Part shown: one piece after another, positions 1-5,951 of the stretch | How positions within the stretch are numbered: position 1 is the first letter of the stretch | Layout: each line of letters starts with the position of its first letter | Assembly: GCA_015478575.1 (NCBI GenBank) | Contig: JADMIN010000122.1 | Span: 1-7,132, forward strand | DNA: 7,132 nucleotides | Source: Ktedonobacterales bacterium | GTDB taxonomy: Bacteria > Chloroflexota > Ktedonobacteria > Ktedonobacterales > JADMIN01 | Reading direction: 5' to 3' | The notes under the pieces: model-generated | What the model saw: only the letters and a program-made list of their open reading frames with translations | What the model was told of the DNA's origin: nothing | Database searches by the model: none | Made by a program: the position numbers and the translations under genes

Positions 1-34
1 AAGTGCTTTCATCCCTCCAGTCTACCACGTTTTG

Positions 35-63
35 GCGGCTTTCAAGACAGTCTCTAAAGCCGC
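35..63. terminator. Inverted repeat, possible transcription terminator
   Basis: GCGGCTTT at 35-42 and AAAGCCGC at 56-63 are perfect 8-base complements around a 13-base loop, extendable by one G-T pair (34 with 64). On the plus strand only a weak TCTT tail follows, and on the minus strand the tail is CAAAACG, so it lacks a proper T-run. It could end a plus-strand gene lying left of the window, or stabilise the 3' end of the ubiD transcript. Function is inferred from position only. Confidence 0.35.
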
Positions 64-64
64 T

Positions 65-122
65 CTTCGCGCTCCCCCTTCGCGCTCCCCCTTCGCGCTC
101 CTCCTTCGCGCTCCTCCTTCGC
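65..122. repeat. 13-base tandem repeat, four copies plus a partial
   Basis: The unit CTTCGCGCTCCCC occurs at 65-77 and 78-90. The variant CTTCGCGCTCCTC follows at 91-103 and 104-116, and a partial CTTCGC at 117-122. The array lies about 90 bases beyond the ubiD stop codon. The change shared by the last two copies suggests stepwise duplication. The rest of 123-185 is GC-rich and shows no gene. Confidence 0.9.
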
Positions 123-185
123 TCGCCGCGGGGAGGGCGCGCGTCGCCACGCGCGGCGGCCTCATCCTCATGCGCCGTCGCGCGC

Positions 186-218
186 TGGCTCATAACTGGC
201 TCATAACTGGCTCATAAG
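186..218. repeat. 11-base tandem repeat, three copies, covering the ubiD stop codon
   Basis: TGGCTCATAAC is present at 186-196 and 197-207, and once more as TGGCTCATAAG at 208-218. The third copy contains the last Leu codon and the TGA stop of ubiD on the minus strand; the other two lie just beyond the stop. The end of the gene has therefore been duplicated outward twice without changing the protein. Confidence 0.9.
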
Positions 219-1678
219 CGGATGCCGTATTCCGCCCAGCGCTCCGTGACGAGCGCCTTGATCTCCGGCGACATCTCGATGTCGTCCGGCCAGGGGCGCG
301 GGTGCCCCTCTTCGGGGAACTTGGCGGTGGCGTCGAGGCCCATTTTCCAGCCGTACTTCTCGTAGGGCGAGGAGTGGTCGAGCGCGTCCAGCGGACCATC
401 CACCAGCAGCGTATCGCGCTTGGGATCCACGTTGTTGCCCACGCGGAAGAGCACCTCGCGCATGTTCTGCACATCTACCTGCTCATCCACCACAATGATG
501 AACTTGGAGAGCATCATCAGCATCATACCCCAGATGCCCGCCATCACCTTCTTCGCCTGGCCAGGGTAGCGCTTGCGGATCGAGACGATGACGATGTTGT
601 GGAAGCCCCCCTCGATCGGCATATTGATATCCACGATCTCCGGCAAGACGACGCGCAGCAACTGGAGAAAGAAGCGCTCCGTCGCCTTGCCGAGATAGGC
701 GTCCTCCATAGGGGGTTTGCCGACGATGGTGGTGGCGTAGATGGGCGCGCGCCGCGACGTGATGGCGGTGACATGCATCACGGGATACGGCTCAACAGGT
801 GTGTAGTGGCCGGTGTGGTCACCAAAGGGACCTTCGGGGCGCAGTTCGTCGGTATCCACATAGCCCTCGATGACGATCTCCGCCTGCGCTGGCACCTTCA
901 CGTCCACCGTCTTGCAGGGCACCACCTCAACACTCTTGCGCCGCAGGAAGCCAGAGAAGAGCAACTCGTCAATGCCCGGCGGCAAGGGTGCGCTGGCCGC
1001 ATAGATGCTCGCTGGGTCGGCGCCAATCACCACCGCGACCTCCATGCGCTTCTTCGCGCCGCCAGCCCGCGCCGCCTCGCGGAAGTGCGCGGCGCCGCCC
1101 TTGTGAATCTGCCAGTGCATGCCAAGGGTGCGCTCATCATAGACCTGGCAGCGGTACATGCCGATGTTGCGCTTCCCGGTCTCGGGGTCCTTCGAGTGGC
1201 ACATAGTGAGCGTGAGATAGCGCCCTCCATCCTGGGGCCAGCAGGTCAGGATGGGGATGCGCGCGAGCGAGGGCGTCTCGGTGACCACTACTTCCTGGCA
1301 GGGGGCGTGGCCAACGGTATGCGGGCCGATGCGCGCCAGCTCGGCCAGCTCTGGCAAGAGCTTCGCCTTCTCCAACAGGCCATCGGGCGGGCGGTTCTGT
1401 ACGAGGTCGAGCCATTTCTTGACGCGGTCGCCCAGCTCGTCGAGGTCATTGACACCGAGCGCCCAAGCCATGCGCTCTTCGCTGCCGAAGAGGTTGATGA
1501 CCACCGGCATCTCGTGGCCGCGCACCCGCTCGAAGAACAGCGCTGGCCCGCCAGCTTTGCTCACGCGGTCGGTGATCTCAGTGATCTCGAGATCCGCCGA
1601 GACGGGGGCGCTGATGCGCTGGAGCTGTCCCCGCTTCTCCAGGAACGCGAGAAACTCGCGCAAATCATGGAATGCCAT
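212..1678 (-). CDS. ubiD: UbiD-family prenyl-FMN-dependent decarboxylase
   Basis: A cytoplasmic UbiD-type (de)carboxylase of 488 residues, the usual length for the family (E. coli UbiD is about 497). These enzymes use prenylated FMN, made by UbiX, to remove or add a carboxyl group on aromatic or unsaturated acids, as in ubiquinone or menaquinone synthesis. Seen: the N-terminal LREFLAFLEKRGQL segment; NIGMYR at 171-176, whose Asn and Arg match the metal/cofactor Asn and catalytic Arg of the family; IHKGG at 191-195; GIDELLFSGFLRRK at 235-248 with the metal-ligand Glu238; EGPFGDHTGHY at 282-292, giving the Glu282/Asp287 pair expected of the Glu-Arg-Glu/Asp catalytic network. All key residues are present. 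ATG 1678 is the first possible start after in-frame stops; GAGG lies 7 bases before it. The stop codon falls inside an 11-base tandem repeat. No ubiX or quinone gene is nearby, so the substrate is open; a menaquinone-pathway role is possible but unproven. Confidence 0.95.
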   Translation of the reverse strand: MAFHDLREFLAFLEKRGQLQRISAPVSADLEITEITDRVSKAGGPALFFERVRGHEMPVVINLFGSEERMAWALGVNDLDELGDRVKKWLDLVQNRPPDGLLEKAKLLPELAELARIGPHTVGHAPCQEVVVTETPSLARIPILTCWPQDGGRYLTLTMCHSKDPETGKRNIGMYRCQVYDERTLGMHWQIHKGGAAHFREAARAGGAKKRMEVAVVIGADPASIYAASAPLPPGIDELLFSGFLRRKSVEVVPCKTVDVKVPAQAEIVIEGYVDTDELRPEGPFGDHTGHYTPVEPYPVMHVTAITSRRAPIYATTIVGKPPMEDAYLGKATERFFLQLLRVVLPEIVDINMPIEGGFHNIVIVSIRKRYPGQAKKVMAGIWGMMLMMLSKFIIVVDEQVDVQNMREVLFRVGNNVDPKRDTLLVDGPLDALDHSSPYEKYGWKMGLDATAKFPEEGHPRPWPDDIEMSPEIKALVTERWAEYGIRL

Positions 1679-1692
1679 CTGCCTGCCTCTGC

Positions 1693-1711
1693 CCTATCAC
1701 CTCCCGATAGG
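1693..1711 (-). promoter_or_regulatory. Leader hairpin with a Shine-Dalgarno core in its loop, upstream of ubiD
   Basis: On the minus strand, CCTATC (1711-1706) and GATAGG (1698-1693) form a perfect 6-bp stem around the loop GGGAGGT (1705-1699). GGAGGTGAT matches the anti-Shine-Dalgarno end of 16S rRNA almost completely, but its GGAGG lies 22 bases before the ubiD ATG, too far for direct use. A nearer, weaker GAGG has a 7-base spacing. A second CCTATC at 1718-1713 could pair with the same GATAGG. The site may be a ribosome standby or control element; that role is inference. Confidence 0.4.
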
Positions 1712-1733
1712 CGATAGGCGCTATGCGGCCTCG

Positions 1734-1800
1734 CCCATCGCCATGAGCCTCACCCATCGCCATGAGCCTCACCCATCGCCATGAGCCTCCCCCATCGCCA
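1734..1800. repeat. 19-base tandem repeat, 3.5 copies, in the ubiD leader
   Basis: The unit CCCATCGCCATGAGCCTCA fills 1734-1752 and 1753-1771. A copy differing only in the last base (C for A) fills 1772-1790, and the first 10 bases recur at 1791-1800. The array lies between the ubiD start and its likely -10 box, so it would make up most of the untranslated leader. Read in the transcript, each unit holds two AUG triplets (AUGGCGAUG), and because 19 is not a multiple of three the frame shifts from copy to copy. Confidence 0.95.
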
Positions 1801-1829
1801 TTATGGGAGCGGTGCGGGAGCACGGTCAA
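1800..1829 (-). promoter_or_regulatory. Sigma-70-like promoter for ubiD
   Basis: On the minus strand TTGACC (1829-1824) and CATAAT (1805-1800) each match the housekeeping consensus at five of six bases, with an 18-base spacer. Transcription would start near 1793 at the edge of the 19-base repeat array, giving a leader of about 115 bases before the ubiD ATG at 1678. The site stands out because the surrounding DNA is very GC-rich. Confidence 0.6.
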
Positions 1830-1860
1830 GGCGGCGCACCGACCGCCAGCCCCACCACAC

Positions 1861-1887
1861 GGCACAGGCGACGTGGCACAGGCGACG
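1861..1887. repeat. Direct repeat, 13-base unit with 14-base period
   Basis: GGCACAGGCGACG occurs at 1861-1873 and again at 1875-1887, separated by one T. It lies just beyond the stop codon of the ABC permease gene and upstream of the ubiD promoter. Confidence 0.85.
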
Positions 1888-1891
1888 CGGC

Positions 1892-2695
1892 TCACTCCCA
1901 ACGGAAGGTCAGCGCCGCCGCCGCCAGCAGGATGATGCCCCACGCCGCCAGCCGGAGCACGCTGCCCCCCTGGGCACCGCCCACGCCCAGCGCGCCGCGC
2001 AGGCCATCGGAGAGCGCCGCCGCTGGCAGCAGGCTCAGCGGTCCGCGCAGCACGCCTGGCAGGTGATCCAGGGGCAGGACACTGCCCCCGAAGATCAGGA
2101 AGAAGAGGTAGAGGCCATTGGCTCCCGCCAGCGTCGCCTCCGCCCGCAGCGCCCCCGCCAGATACATGCCCAGCGAGGCAAAGGCCAGCGTCCCCAGCAG
2201 CAACACCAGCAGCGCGGCGAAGAGCGAGCCATGTGGCCGCCAGCCATAGCCCACCACAGCCAGCCCCACCAACAGCGCGACCTGCCCAGCCTCCACCATC
2301 AGCACCGAGAGCACCTTCGCCACCACCAGCCCCCAGCGCGGCAGCGGCGAGCTGCCCAGGCGCTTGAGCACGCCGTAGTGGCGTTCGTAGGCGGTGGCGA
2401 TGCCCAGGCTGACCATGCCTGTGGACATCACCGCCAGCGCCAGCATGCCGGGGAGCAGGAAATCAATCGGCTTTTGCTTTCCCCGCGTCGGTACGATGTT
2501 GAGCGAGGCGAAAAAGAGCAGGAGCAGCGCTGGCACAATCAACGTGATGAGCAGCGTCTCGCCGCGCCGCAGGGTCATCGTCAGCTCGGCGCGCGTCTGC
2601 GCGAGGATGGCGCGCGAGATGGGGGCCGCGCCGCTGGCCCTGGCGGCCCCCGGCGCGCGTGGCGTCTTGGCTGAGGGTGTGGCGTGGACGCTCAT
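1892..2695 (-). CDS. ABC-2 type transporter permease subunit
   Basis: The membrane half of an ABC exporter, 267 residues, the usual size for DrrB/NatB-like ABC-2 permeases. A basic, Ala/Pro-rich N-terminal tail (about residues 1-45) is followed by about six membrane segments near 46-63, 78-101, 125-150, 156-181, 190-206 and 247-264. The cytoplasmic ERHYGVLKRL stretch at 104-113 is the conserved loop of this family that touches the ATPase. The start ATG overlaps the stop of the upstream ATPase gene by four bases (ATGA), and AAAGGAG (2710-2704) stands 8 bases before it inside the end of that gene, so translation is probably coupled. Family knowledge: such pairs export drugs, lipids, polysaccharide precursors or sodium. 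The sequence gives no clue to the cargo. No terminator-like hairpin follows the stop, so read-through into the ubiD region is possible. Confidence 0.93.
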   Translation of the reverse strand: MSVHATPSAKTPRAPGAARASGAAPISRAILAQTRAELTMTLRRGETLLITLIVPALLLLFFASLNIVPTRGKQKPIDFLLPGMLALAVMSTGMVSLGIATAYERHYGVLKRLGSSPLPRWGLVVAKVLSVLMVEAGQVALLVGLAVVGYGWRPHGSLFAALLVLLLGTLAFASLGMYLAGALRAEATLAGANGLYLFFLIFGGSVLPLDHLPGVLRGPLSLLPAAALSDGLRGALGVGGAQGGSVLRLAAWGIILLAAAALTFRWE

Positions 2696-3669
2696 TCACG
2701 CATCTCCTTTCCCGTCAGCCGCAGGAAGACCTCTTCGAGTGAGGAGCGGCCCACACGCAACTCATGCAACTCAGCTCCGGTATCGCGTAGCCAGGTGGTC
2801 AGCTCCACCAGCAGCGCGGCGGGATCTCCAGTCTCGATGCTATAGCCGCCGTTGGCCTCGGCGCGCGCGCCACGGGCCGCGGGCAGCCGGGCCAGCGCGG
2901 CGGTCTCCAGCTCCGGCGCGGCGCTGAAGCGTATCTCGGTGGTAGTGGTAGATTGGCCACGGGTCAGGCCGGCGGGCGTATCGAGCGCGATCAGTTCGCC
3001 GTGGTCGAGGATGGCGACGCGGTCGGCCAGGCGCTCGGCCTCATCCATGAAGTGCGTCGTCAGCAGGATGGTCGTGCCCTGCGCCTTGAGGCCGAGCAGG
3101 ATGTCCCATGTCGCGCGCCGCGCCTGAGGATCCATGCCCGTCGTCGGCTCGTCGAGGAAGAGCAGGCGCGGCTTGCCCACCAGGGCCAGCGCCAGCGCCA
3201 GCCGACGTTTCTGGCCACCGGAGAGCTGACGGCAGCGGATATGTGCCACGTCGGTCAGCCCCACCAGTTCGAGCAGCCGCATGGGATCTTCGGGGGCGGT
3301 GAAGAAACTGGCAAAGAGTTCCAGCACCTCGCGCGCCCGCAGGATGGGGTAGACGCCGTCCTGCTGGAGCATCACGCCCAGGCGTGGCTTGAGCCGCGCG
3401 GCGTCGCGGTGCGGGTCCAGCCCCAGCACGCGCACGCGGCCATCATCCGCGGTGCGATAGCCTTCGAGGATCTCGACGGTGGTCGTCTTGCCAGCGCCGT
3501 TGGGGCCGAGCAAGGCGAAGATCTCGCCCGCCCCCACGGAGAAGGAAAGATTCCGCACGGCGGCACGCTCACCATAGCGCTTGGCGAGGTGCTCCACCAC
3601 AATGGCGCGTCGGCCCTCGGCGGCGGCGCCAGAGAGCGCGCCAGACGCGCGGATATTCGCTTTACTCAT
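2692..3669 (-). CDS. ABC transporter ATP-binding protein (DrrA/CcmA-like exporter ATPase)
   Basis: The cytoplasmic ATPase that powers the adjoining ABC-2 permease, 325 residues. Motifs in order: Walker A GPNGAGKT at 55-62, Q-loop Gln102-Gln103, signature LSGGQ at 149-153, Walker B LLFLDEP at 169-175, D-loop GMD at 178-180 and switch His206. All ATPase residues are intact. A C-terminal regulatory region of about 100 residues ends in SSLEEVFLRLTG at 309-320, the ending typical of DrrA/NatA-type exporters rather than importers. It is the first gene of a two-gene operon and overlaps the permease start by four bases. The first 22 residues are Ala/Gly-rich and precede the usual family start (IVVEHLAKRYG), and only a weak purine stretch (AGAGAG) lies before ATG 3669, so the true start could be a GTG about 23 codons further in. 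Substrate unknown. Confidence 0.96.
   Translation of the reverse strand: MSKANIRASGALSGAAAEGRRAIVVEHLAKRYGERAAVRNLSFSVGAGEIFALLGPNGAGKTTTVEILEGYRTADDGRVRVLGLDPHRDAARLKPRLGVMLQQDGVYPILRAREVLELFASFFTAPEDPMRLLELVGLTDVAHIRCRQLSGGQKRRLALALALVGKPRLLFLDEPTTGMDPQARRATWDILLGLKAQGTTILLTTHFMDEAERLADRVAILDHGELIALDTPAGLTRGQSTTTTEIRFSAAPELETAALARLPAARGARAEANGGYSIETGDPAALLVELTTWLRDTGAELHELRVGRSSLEEVFLRLTGKEMRE
2704..2710 (-). promoter_or_regulatory. Ribosome binding site of the ABC permease, inside the ATPase gene
   Basis: AAAGGAG on the minus strand ends 8 bases before ATG 2695, within the last codons of the ATPase gene. It fixes the permease start at the ATGA overlap and fits translational coupling of the two subunits. 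Confidence 0.8.
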
Positions 3670-3835
3670 CGCTGGTCAGCTCTCTGTTTCGTTCAGGTCA
3701 GGCGCGCCAGGCCAACGGCGGTCTGACGCCCGCATCTTCACTCTACCATTACGCGCGCCCGCGTGCCCGCGCAACCTCGTGGGCCGAACGCGCGGAGAGG
3801 CCCCTACGAGAGGCCACAACGACCCCTCGCGCCGC

Positions 3836-3869
3836 GCGCCCTCCATGCCGCGCCCTCCATGCCGCGCCC
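3836..3869. repeat. 14-base tandem repeat in the divergent spacer
   Basis: GCGCCCTCCATGCC occurs at 3836-3849 and 3850-3863, and its first six bases recur at 3864-3869. A separate direct repeat, GAGAGGCC at 3795-3802 and 3808-3815, lies nearby. Both are in the 265-base spacer (3670-3934) between the ABC exporter and the methyltransferase. I found no gene in that spacer and no convincing minus-strand promoter for the exporter. Confidence 0.85.
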
Positions 3870-3871
3870 GA

Positions 3872-3904
3872 TTGTAGCGTCTCTTGGTGATGTATACTTG
3901 GTGA
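3872..3904 (+). promoter_or_regulatory. Likely promoter of the methyltransferase gene with flanking direct repeats
   Basis: TATACT at 3893-3898 matches five of six bases of the -10 consensus, in the only AT-rich spot of the spacer. The best -35 candidate, TTGTAG at 3872-3877, is poor (three of six, 15-base spacer), so an activator may be needed. CTTGGTGA occurs at 3883-3890 and 3897-3904, a 14-base direct repeat that flanks and overlaps the -10 box. The transcript would begin near 3905, about 30 bases before the ATG. Confidence 0.45.
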
Positions 3905-3923
3905 ACGCGCACGGGAGAGCAGA

Positions 3924-3930
3924 GGGAGGA
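3924..3930 (+). promoter_or_regulatory. Ribosome binding site of the methyltransferase
   Basis: GGGAGGA contains a consensus GGAGG ending 5 bases before ATG 3935 and decides that start. Confidence 0.8.
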
Positions 3931-3934
3931 AGCG

Positions 3935-4750
3935 ATGACCACAGATGAAGAGCGGGGGCAGTATCCAGCGCTGACGGACGCGACGCGCGCGATCTGGAAC
4001 CAGAATGCCGCCTTTTGGGATGAGGCAATGGGCGAGGGCAACAGCTTCCAGCGCGTGCTGGTCGGCCCAACCACCGAGCGGCTGCTGGCGCCGCGTGCGG
4101 GCGAAGAAGTGCTCGAGCTTGCCTGTGGCAACGGCGCGATGGCGCGGCGGCTGGCGCGGCTTGGCGTGCGTGTGCTGGCCACCGACTTCAGCGAGCGCTT
4201 CGTCGAGCGCGCACGGACCAACTCGGCGGAGTATGCCGACCACCTCGAATACCGCGTGGTGGATGCCACCGACGAGGCGCAACTGCTAGCGCTGGGCGAG
4301 GGGCGCTTTGATGCCGCGCTCTGCGACATGGCCATCATGGATATGGCCACCATCGAGCCAATGCTCGCCGCCGTGCGCCGACTGCTCAAACCGGACGGGC
4401 GCTTCGTCTTCTCGCTCGCGCATCCCTGCTTCAACTCTGGCCGGTTCACGCTGGTCGTCGAGGAGGAGGACCGCGAGGGCGAGCTGGTGGCCACCTACTC
4501 GGTGAAGATCACGCGCTACCTGGAGCCGATTGTCACCCGCGGCCTGGGCATCGCTGGCCAGCCAACACCGCACTATTACTTCCACCGCCCGCTCAGCCTG
4601 CTCTTTGGCGCGTGCTTTCGCGCGGGCTTCGTCCTCGACGCACTGGAGGAGCCAGCCTTCGACATGCCGGTGGAGACCACACGTACACTGAGTTGGCAGA
4701 ACTTCACCGGTCTCCCACCCATGCTGGCGGCGCGGCTGCGAGCACCCTAA
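3935..4750 (+). CDS. Class I SAM-dependent methyltransferase
   Basis: A soluble methyltransferase of 271 residues with a Rossmann-type SAM-binding core (Methyltransf_11/25-like). Seen: motif I VLELACGNGAMARRLA at 59-74, the glycine-rich SAM loop; acidic Asp84 at the end of strand 2 (VLATDFS), expected to bind the SAM ribose; VVDATD at 108-113; strand 4 FDAALCDMAIMDM at 125-137; and LLKPDGRFVFSLAHPCF at 150-166, the usual post-motif region. Residues from about 170 on form a cap that probably sets the substrate; I do not recognise its specificity. Both small-molecule and lipid or quinone targets are possible. ATG 3935 is supported by GGAGG 5 bases upstream. A TATACT box at 3893-3898 gives a likely promoter. 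The D-amino-acid oxidase gene follows after 105 bases and could share the transcript, although a strong hairpin lies between them. The gene diverges from the ABC exporter operon. Confidence 0.93.
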   Translation: MTTDEERGQYPALTDATRAIWNQNAAFWDEAMGEGNSFQRVLVGPTTERLLAPRAGEEVLELACGNGAMARRLARLGVRVLATDFSERFVERARTNSAEYADHLEYRVVDATDEAQLLALGEGRFDAALCDMAIMDMATIEPMLAAVRRLLKPDGRFVFSLAHPCFNSGRFTLVVEEEDREGELVATYSVKITRYLEPIVTRGLGIAGQPTPHYYFHRPLSLLFGACFRAGFVLDALEEPAFDMPVETTRTLSWQNFTGLPPMLAARLRAP

Positions 4751-4765
4751 TCCCCCGTGGGCGGA

Positions 4766-4801
4766 GCGCCCTGCCCGCGCGCGCGGTGGCGGGCGAGGCG
4801 C
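4766..4801 (+). terminator. Long GC-rich hairpin between methyltransferase and D-amino-acid oxidase
   Basis: GCGCC (4766-4770) pairs with GGCGC (4797-4801) and GCCCGC (4773-4778) with GCGGGC (4789-4794). Between them are one C-A mismatch and one U-G pair, and the loop has 10 bases. The stem of about 13 positions is strong, but no T-run follows. It may weaken read-through, protect the 3' end of the methyltransferase message, or set a processing point inside a shared transcript. The role is inferred. Confidence 0.4.
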
Positions 4802-4841
4802 GGGGAGACGGCCCAGCCAAGCGCATCCGCGTTCAACGAGC

Positions 4842-4847
4842 AAGGAG
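4842..4847 (+). promoter_or_regulatory. Ribosome binding site of the D-amino-acid oxidase
   Basis: AAGGAG ends 8 bases before ATG 4856. It selects this start over the in-frame GTG at 4757, and the FAD motif then begins at residue 7 as in the family. Confidence 0.8.
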
Positions 4848-4855
4848 CAACCACC

Positions 4856-5890
4856 ATGGAGATCCTCATTCTCGGCTGCGGTGTCTCTGGCCTTTCCACC
4901 GGCCTGCGGCTGCTGGAAGCCGGCCACCGCGTGCGCATCTGGGCGAAGGCGCTGCCTCCCCATACCACGTCGAATGTCGCCGCCGCCGTGTGGTATCCCT
5001 ATCGCGCCTATCCCGAAGACAAGGTGACCGCCTGGGGCGCAGAGGCGTACCGTGCCTTCCAGCGGCTGGCGGAGACGCCAGAGAGCGGCGTGCTGATGGC
5101 GGATGTCCTCGATCTCAAGCCGGTCGCGGTGGGCGATCCATGGTGGGTCAGCGCGGTGGAGGGCTTTCGCCATGCCCGACCCGAGGAACTCCCGCCGGGC
5201 TATGCCGATGGCTACGCGCTGGCAGCGCCGGTGATTGATACGTCCGTCTATCTCGCCTACCTCCAGCGCGCGTTTGAGGCGCGGGGCGGCACACTCTTCA
5301 CCCGGACGGTCAGCGATTTGACCGAGGCTTTCGCCGCCTGCGCCGTGGTGGTGAATTGCGTTGGGCTGGGCGCGCGTGAGCTGCTGGGCGACCGCGAGAT
5401 CCACCCCGCGCGTGGCCAGGTGGTGCGTGTCCGCGCGAATGGCTTTCGCCGCGTCCTGTTGGATGACACGGGACCGAACGCGCTCGCCTACATCGTGCCG
5501 CGCGGGGAGGATATCGTGCTCGGCGGCATAGACGAGGATGGCAGCGAGAGCACCGCGCTGGATCCAGCGACACGCGCTGGCATCCTGCGACGCTGCGCGA
5601 ACCTGGTCCACCACTTCGATGCCGCCTTCGCGGCGAGCCTGCGCGCGCTGCTCACCGCTGGGGAGCGGCCGGGAGCGGGATCCGCTGAGGAGACGGTGCG
5701 GGCGGAGATGGTGAGCGAGGCCGCGGGGTTGCGCCCCGTCCGCTCGACCGTCCGGCTGGAGCGCGAGCGCCCGGCCCCCGACCGCTGGCTGATCCATAAC
5801 TATGGCCACGGTGGCGCGGGTGTCACCCTCTCGTGGGGATGCGCGGCGGAGGTGGTCACGCTCGTGGCGGAGATCGCGCGTCCAGCCTAG
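4856..5890 (+). CDS. dao: FAD-dependent D-amino-acid oxidase
   Basis: A flavoenzyme that oxidises D-amino acids to 2-oxo acids with ammonia and hydrogen peroxide. From ATG 4856 it has 344 residues, close to pig kidney DAAO (347). Seen: the FAD-binding GCGVSG at 7-12; TTSNVAAAVWYPYRA at 37-51, closely like the TTTDVAAGLWQPY segment of eukaryotic DAAO; HPARGQVVRV at 183-192; AYIVPR with Tyr212, matching pig Tyr228; GLRPVRSTVRLERE at 291-304, whose Arg293 appears to match substrate-binding Arg283; and HNYGHGGAGVTLSWGCA at 314-330, near identical to the mammalian signature. The position of lid residue Tyr224 appears to be Asn208, and that loop is short, as in other bacterial forms. The C-terminus ARPA lacks a peroxisomal SRL-type signal, as expected. 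An in-frame GTG at 4757 would add 33 Arg/Pro-rich residues before the FAD motif; AAGGAG (4842-4847) 8 bases before ATG 4856 decides for the shorter form. A glycine or D-aspartate oxidase is the alternative. Confidence 0.92.
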   Translation: MEILILGCGVSGLSTGLRLLEAGHRVRIWAKALPPHTTSNVAAAVWYPYRAYPEDKVTAWGAEAYRAFQRLAETPESGVLMADVLDLKPVAVGDPWWVSAVEGFRHARPEELPPGYADGYALAAPVIDTSVYLAYLQRAFEARGGTLFTRTVSDLTEAFAACAVVVNCVGLGARELLGDREIHPARGQVVRVRANGFRRVLLDDTGPNALAYIVPRGEDIVLGGIDEDGSESTALDPATRAGILRRCANLVHHFDAAFAASLRALLTAGERPGAGSAEETVRAEMVSEAAGLRPVRSTVRLERERPAPDRWLIHNYGHGGAGVTLSWGCAAEVVTLVAEIARPA

Positions 5891-5951
5891 GGCTTTCATC
5901 TGAGGGGAAAGATACGGCGTTCTCCTGATGCGTGTTCGTCACAGGGGGTAC

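Noticed and set aside
3..217. Two small plus-strand frames (67 and 61 codons)
   Set aside because: They are created by the 13- and 11-base tandem repeats and have no ribosome binding site or plausible composition.
302..1717. 471-codon open frame on the plus strand opposite ubiD
   Set aside because: It is antisense to a UbiD gene with all family motifs; the product is rich in His, Arg and Asp without any domain. Long antisense frames are expected in GC-rich genes.
1734..1800. CRISPR array or plasmid-type iterons
   Set aside because: The copies are directly adjacent without spacers, which excludes CRISPR. No Rep gene, AT-rich tract or DnaA boxes accompany them, so iterons are not supported.
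1781..2674. 297-codon plus-strand frame opposite the ABC permease
   Set aside because: The product is low-complexity Gln/Arg/His; the opposite strand encodes a recognisable six-segment permease with a ribosome binding site and operon overlap.
2953..3726. 257-codon plus-strand frame opposite the ABC ATPase
   Set aside because: The minus strand carries every ATPase motif in order; this frame shows no domain.
3670..3934. Minus-strand promoter for the ABC operon
   Set aside because: I searched for -35 and -10 pairs reading left and found only poor matches; the operon must have a promoter here but I cannot point to it.
3676..4494. 272-codon minus-strand frame across the divergent spacer and methyltransferase
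   Set aside because: Ser/Arg-rich product with no motif; it is antisense to the SAM-binding core and runs through the repeat-containing spacer.
4286..5899. 537-codon minus-strand frame opposite methyltransferase and oxidase
   Set aside because: It is longer than either real gene, but its His/Arg/Gly-rich product has no domain and it spans two well-supported genes and the gap between them.
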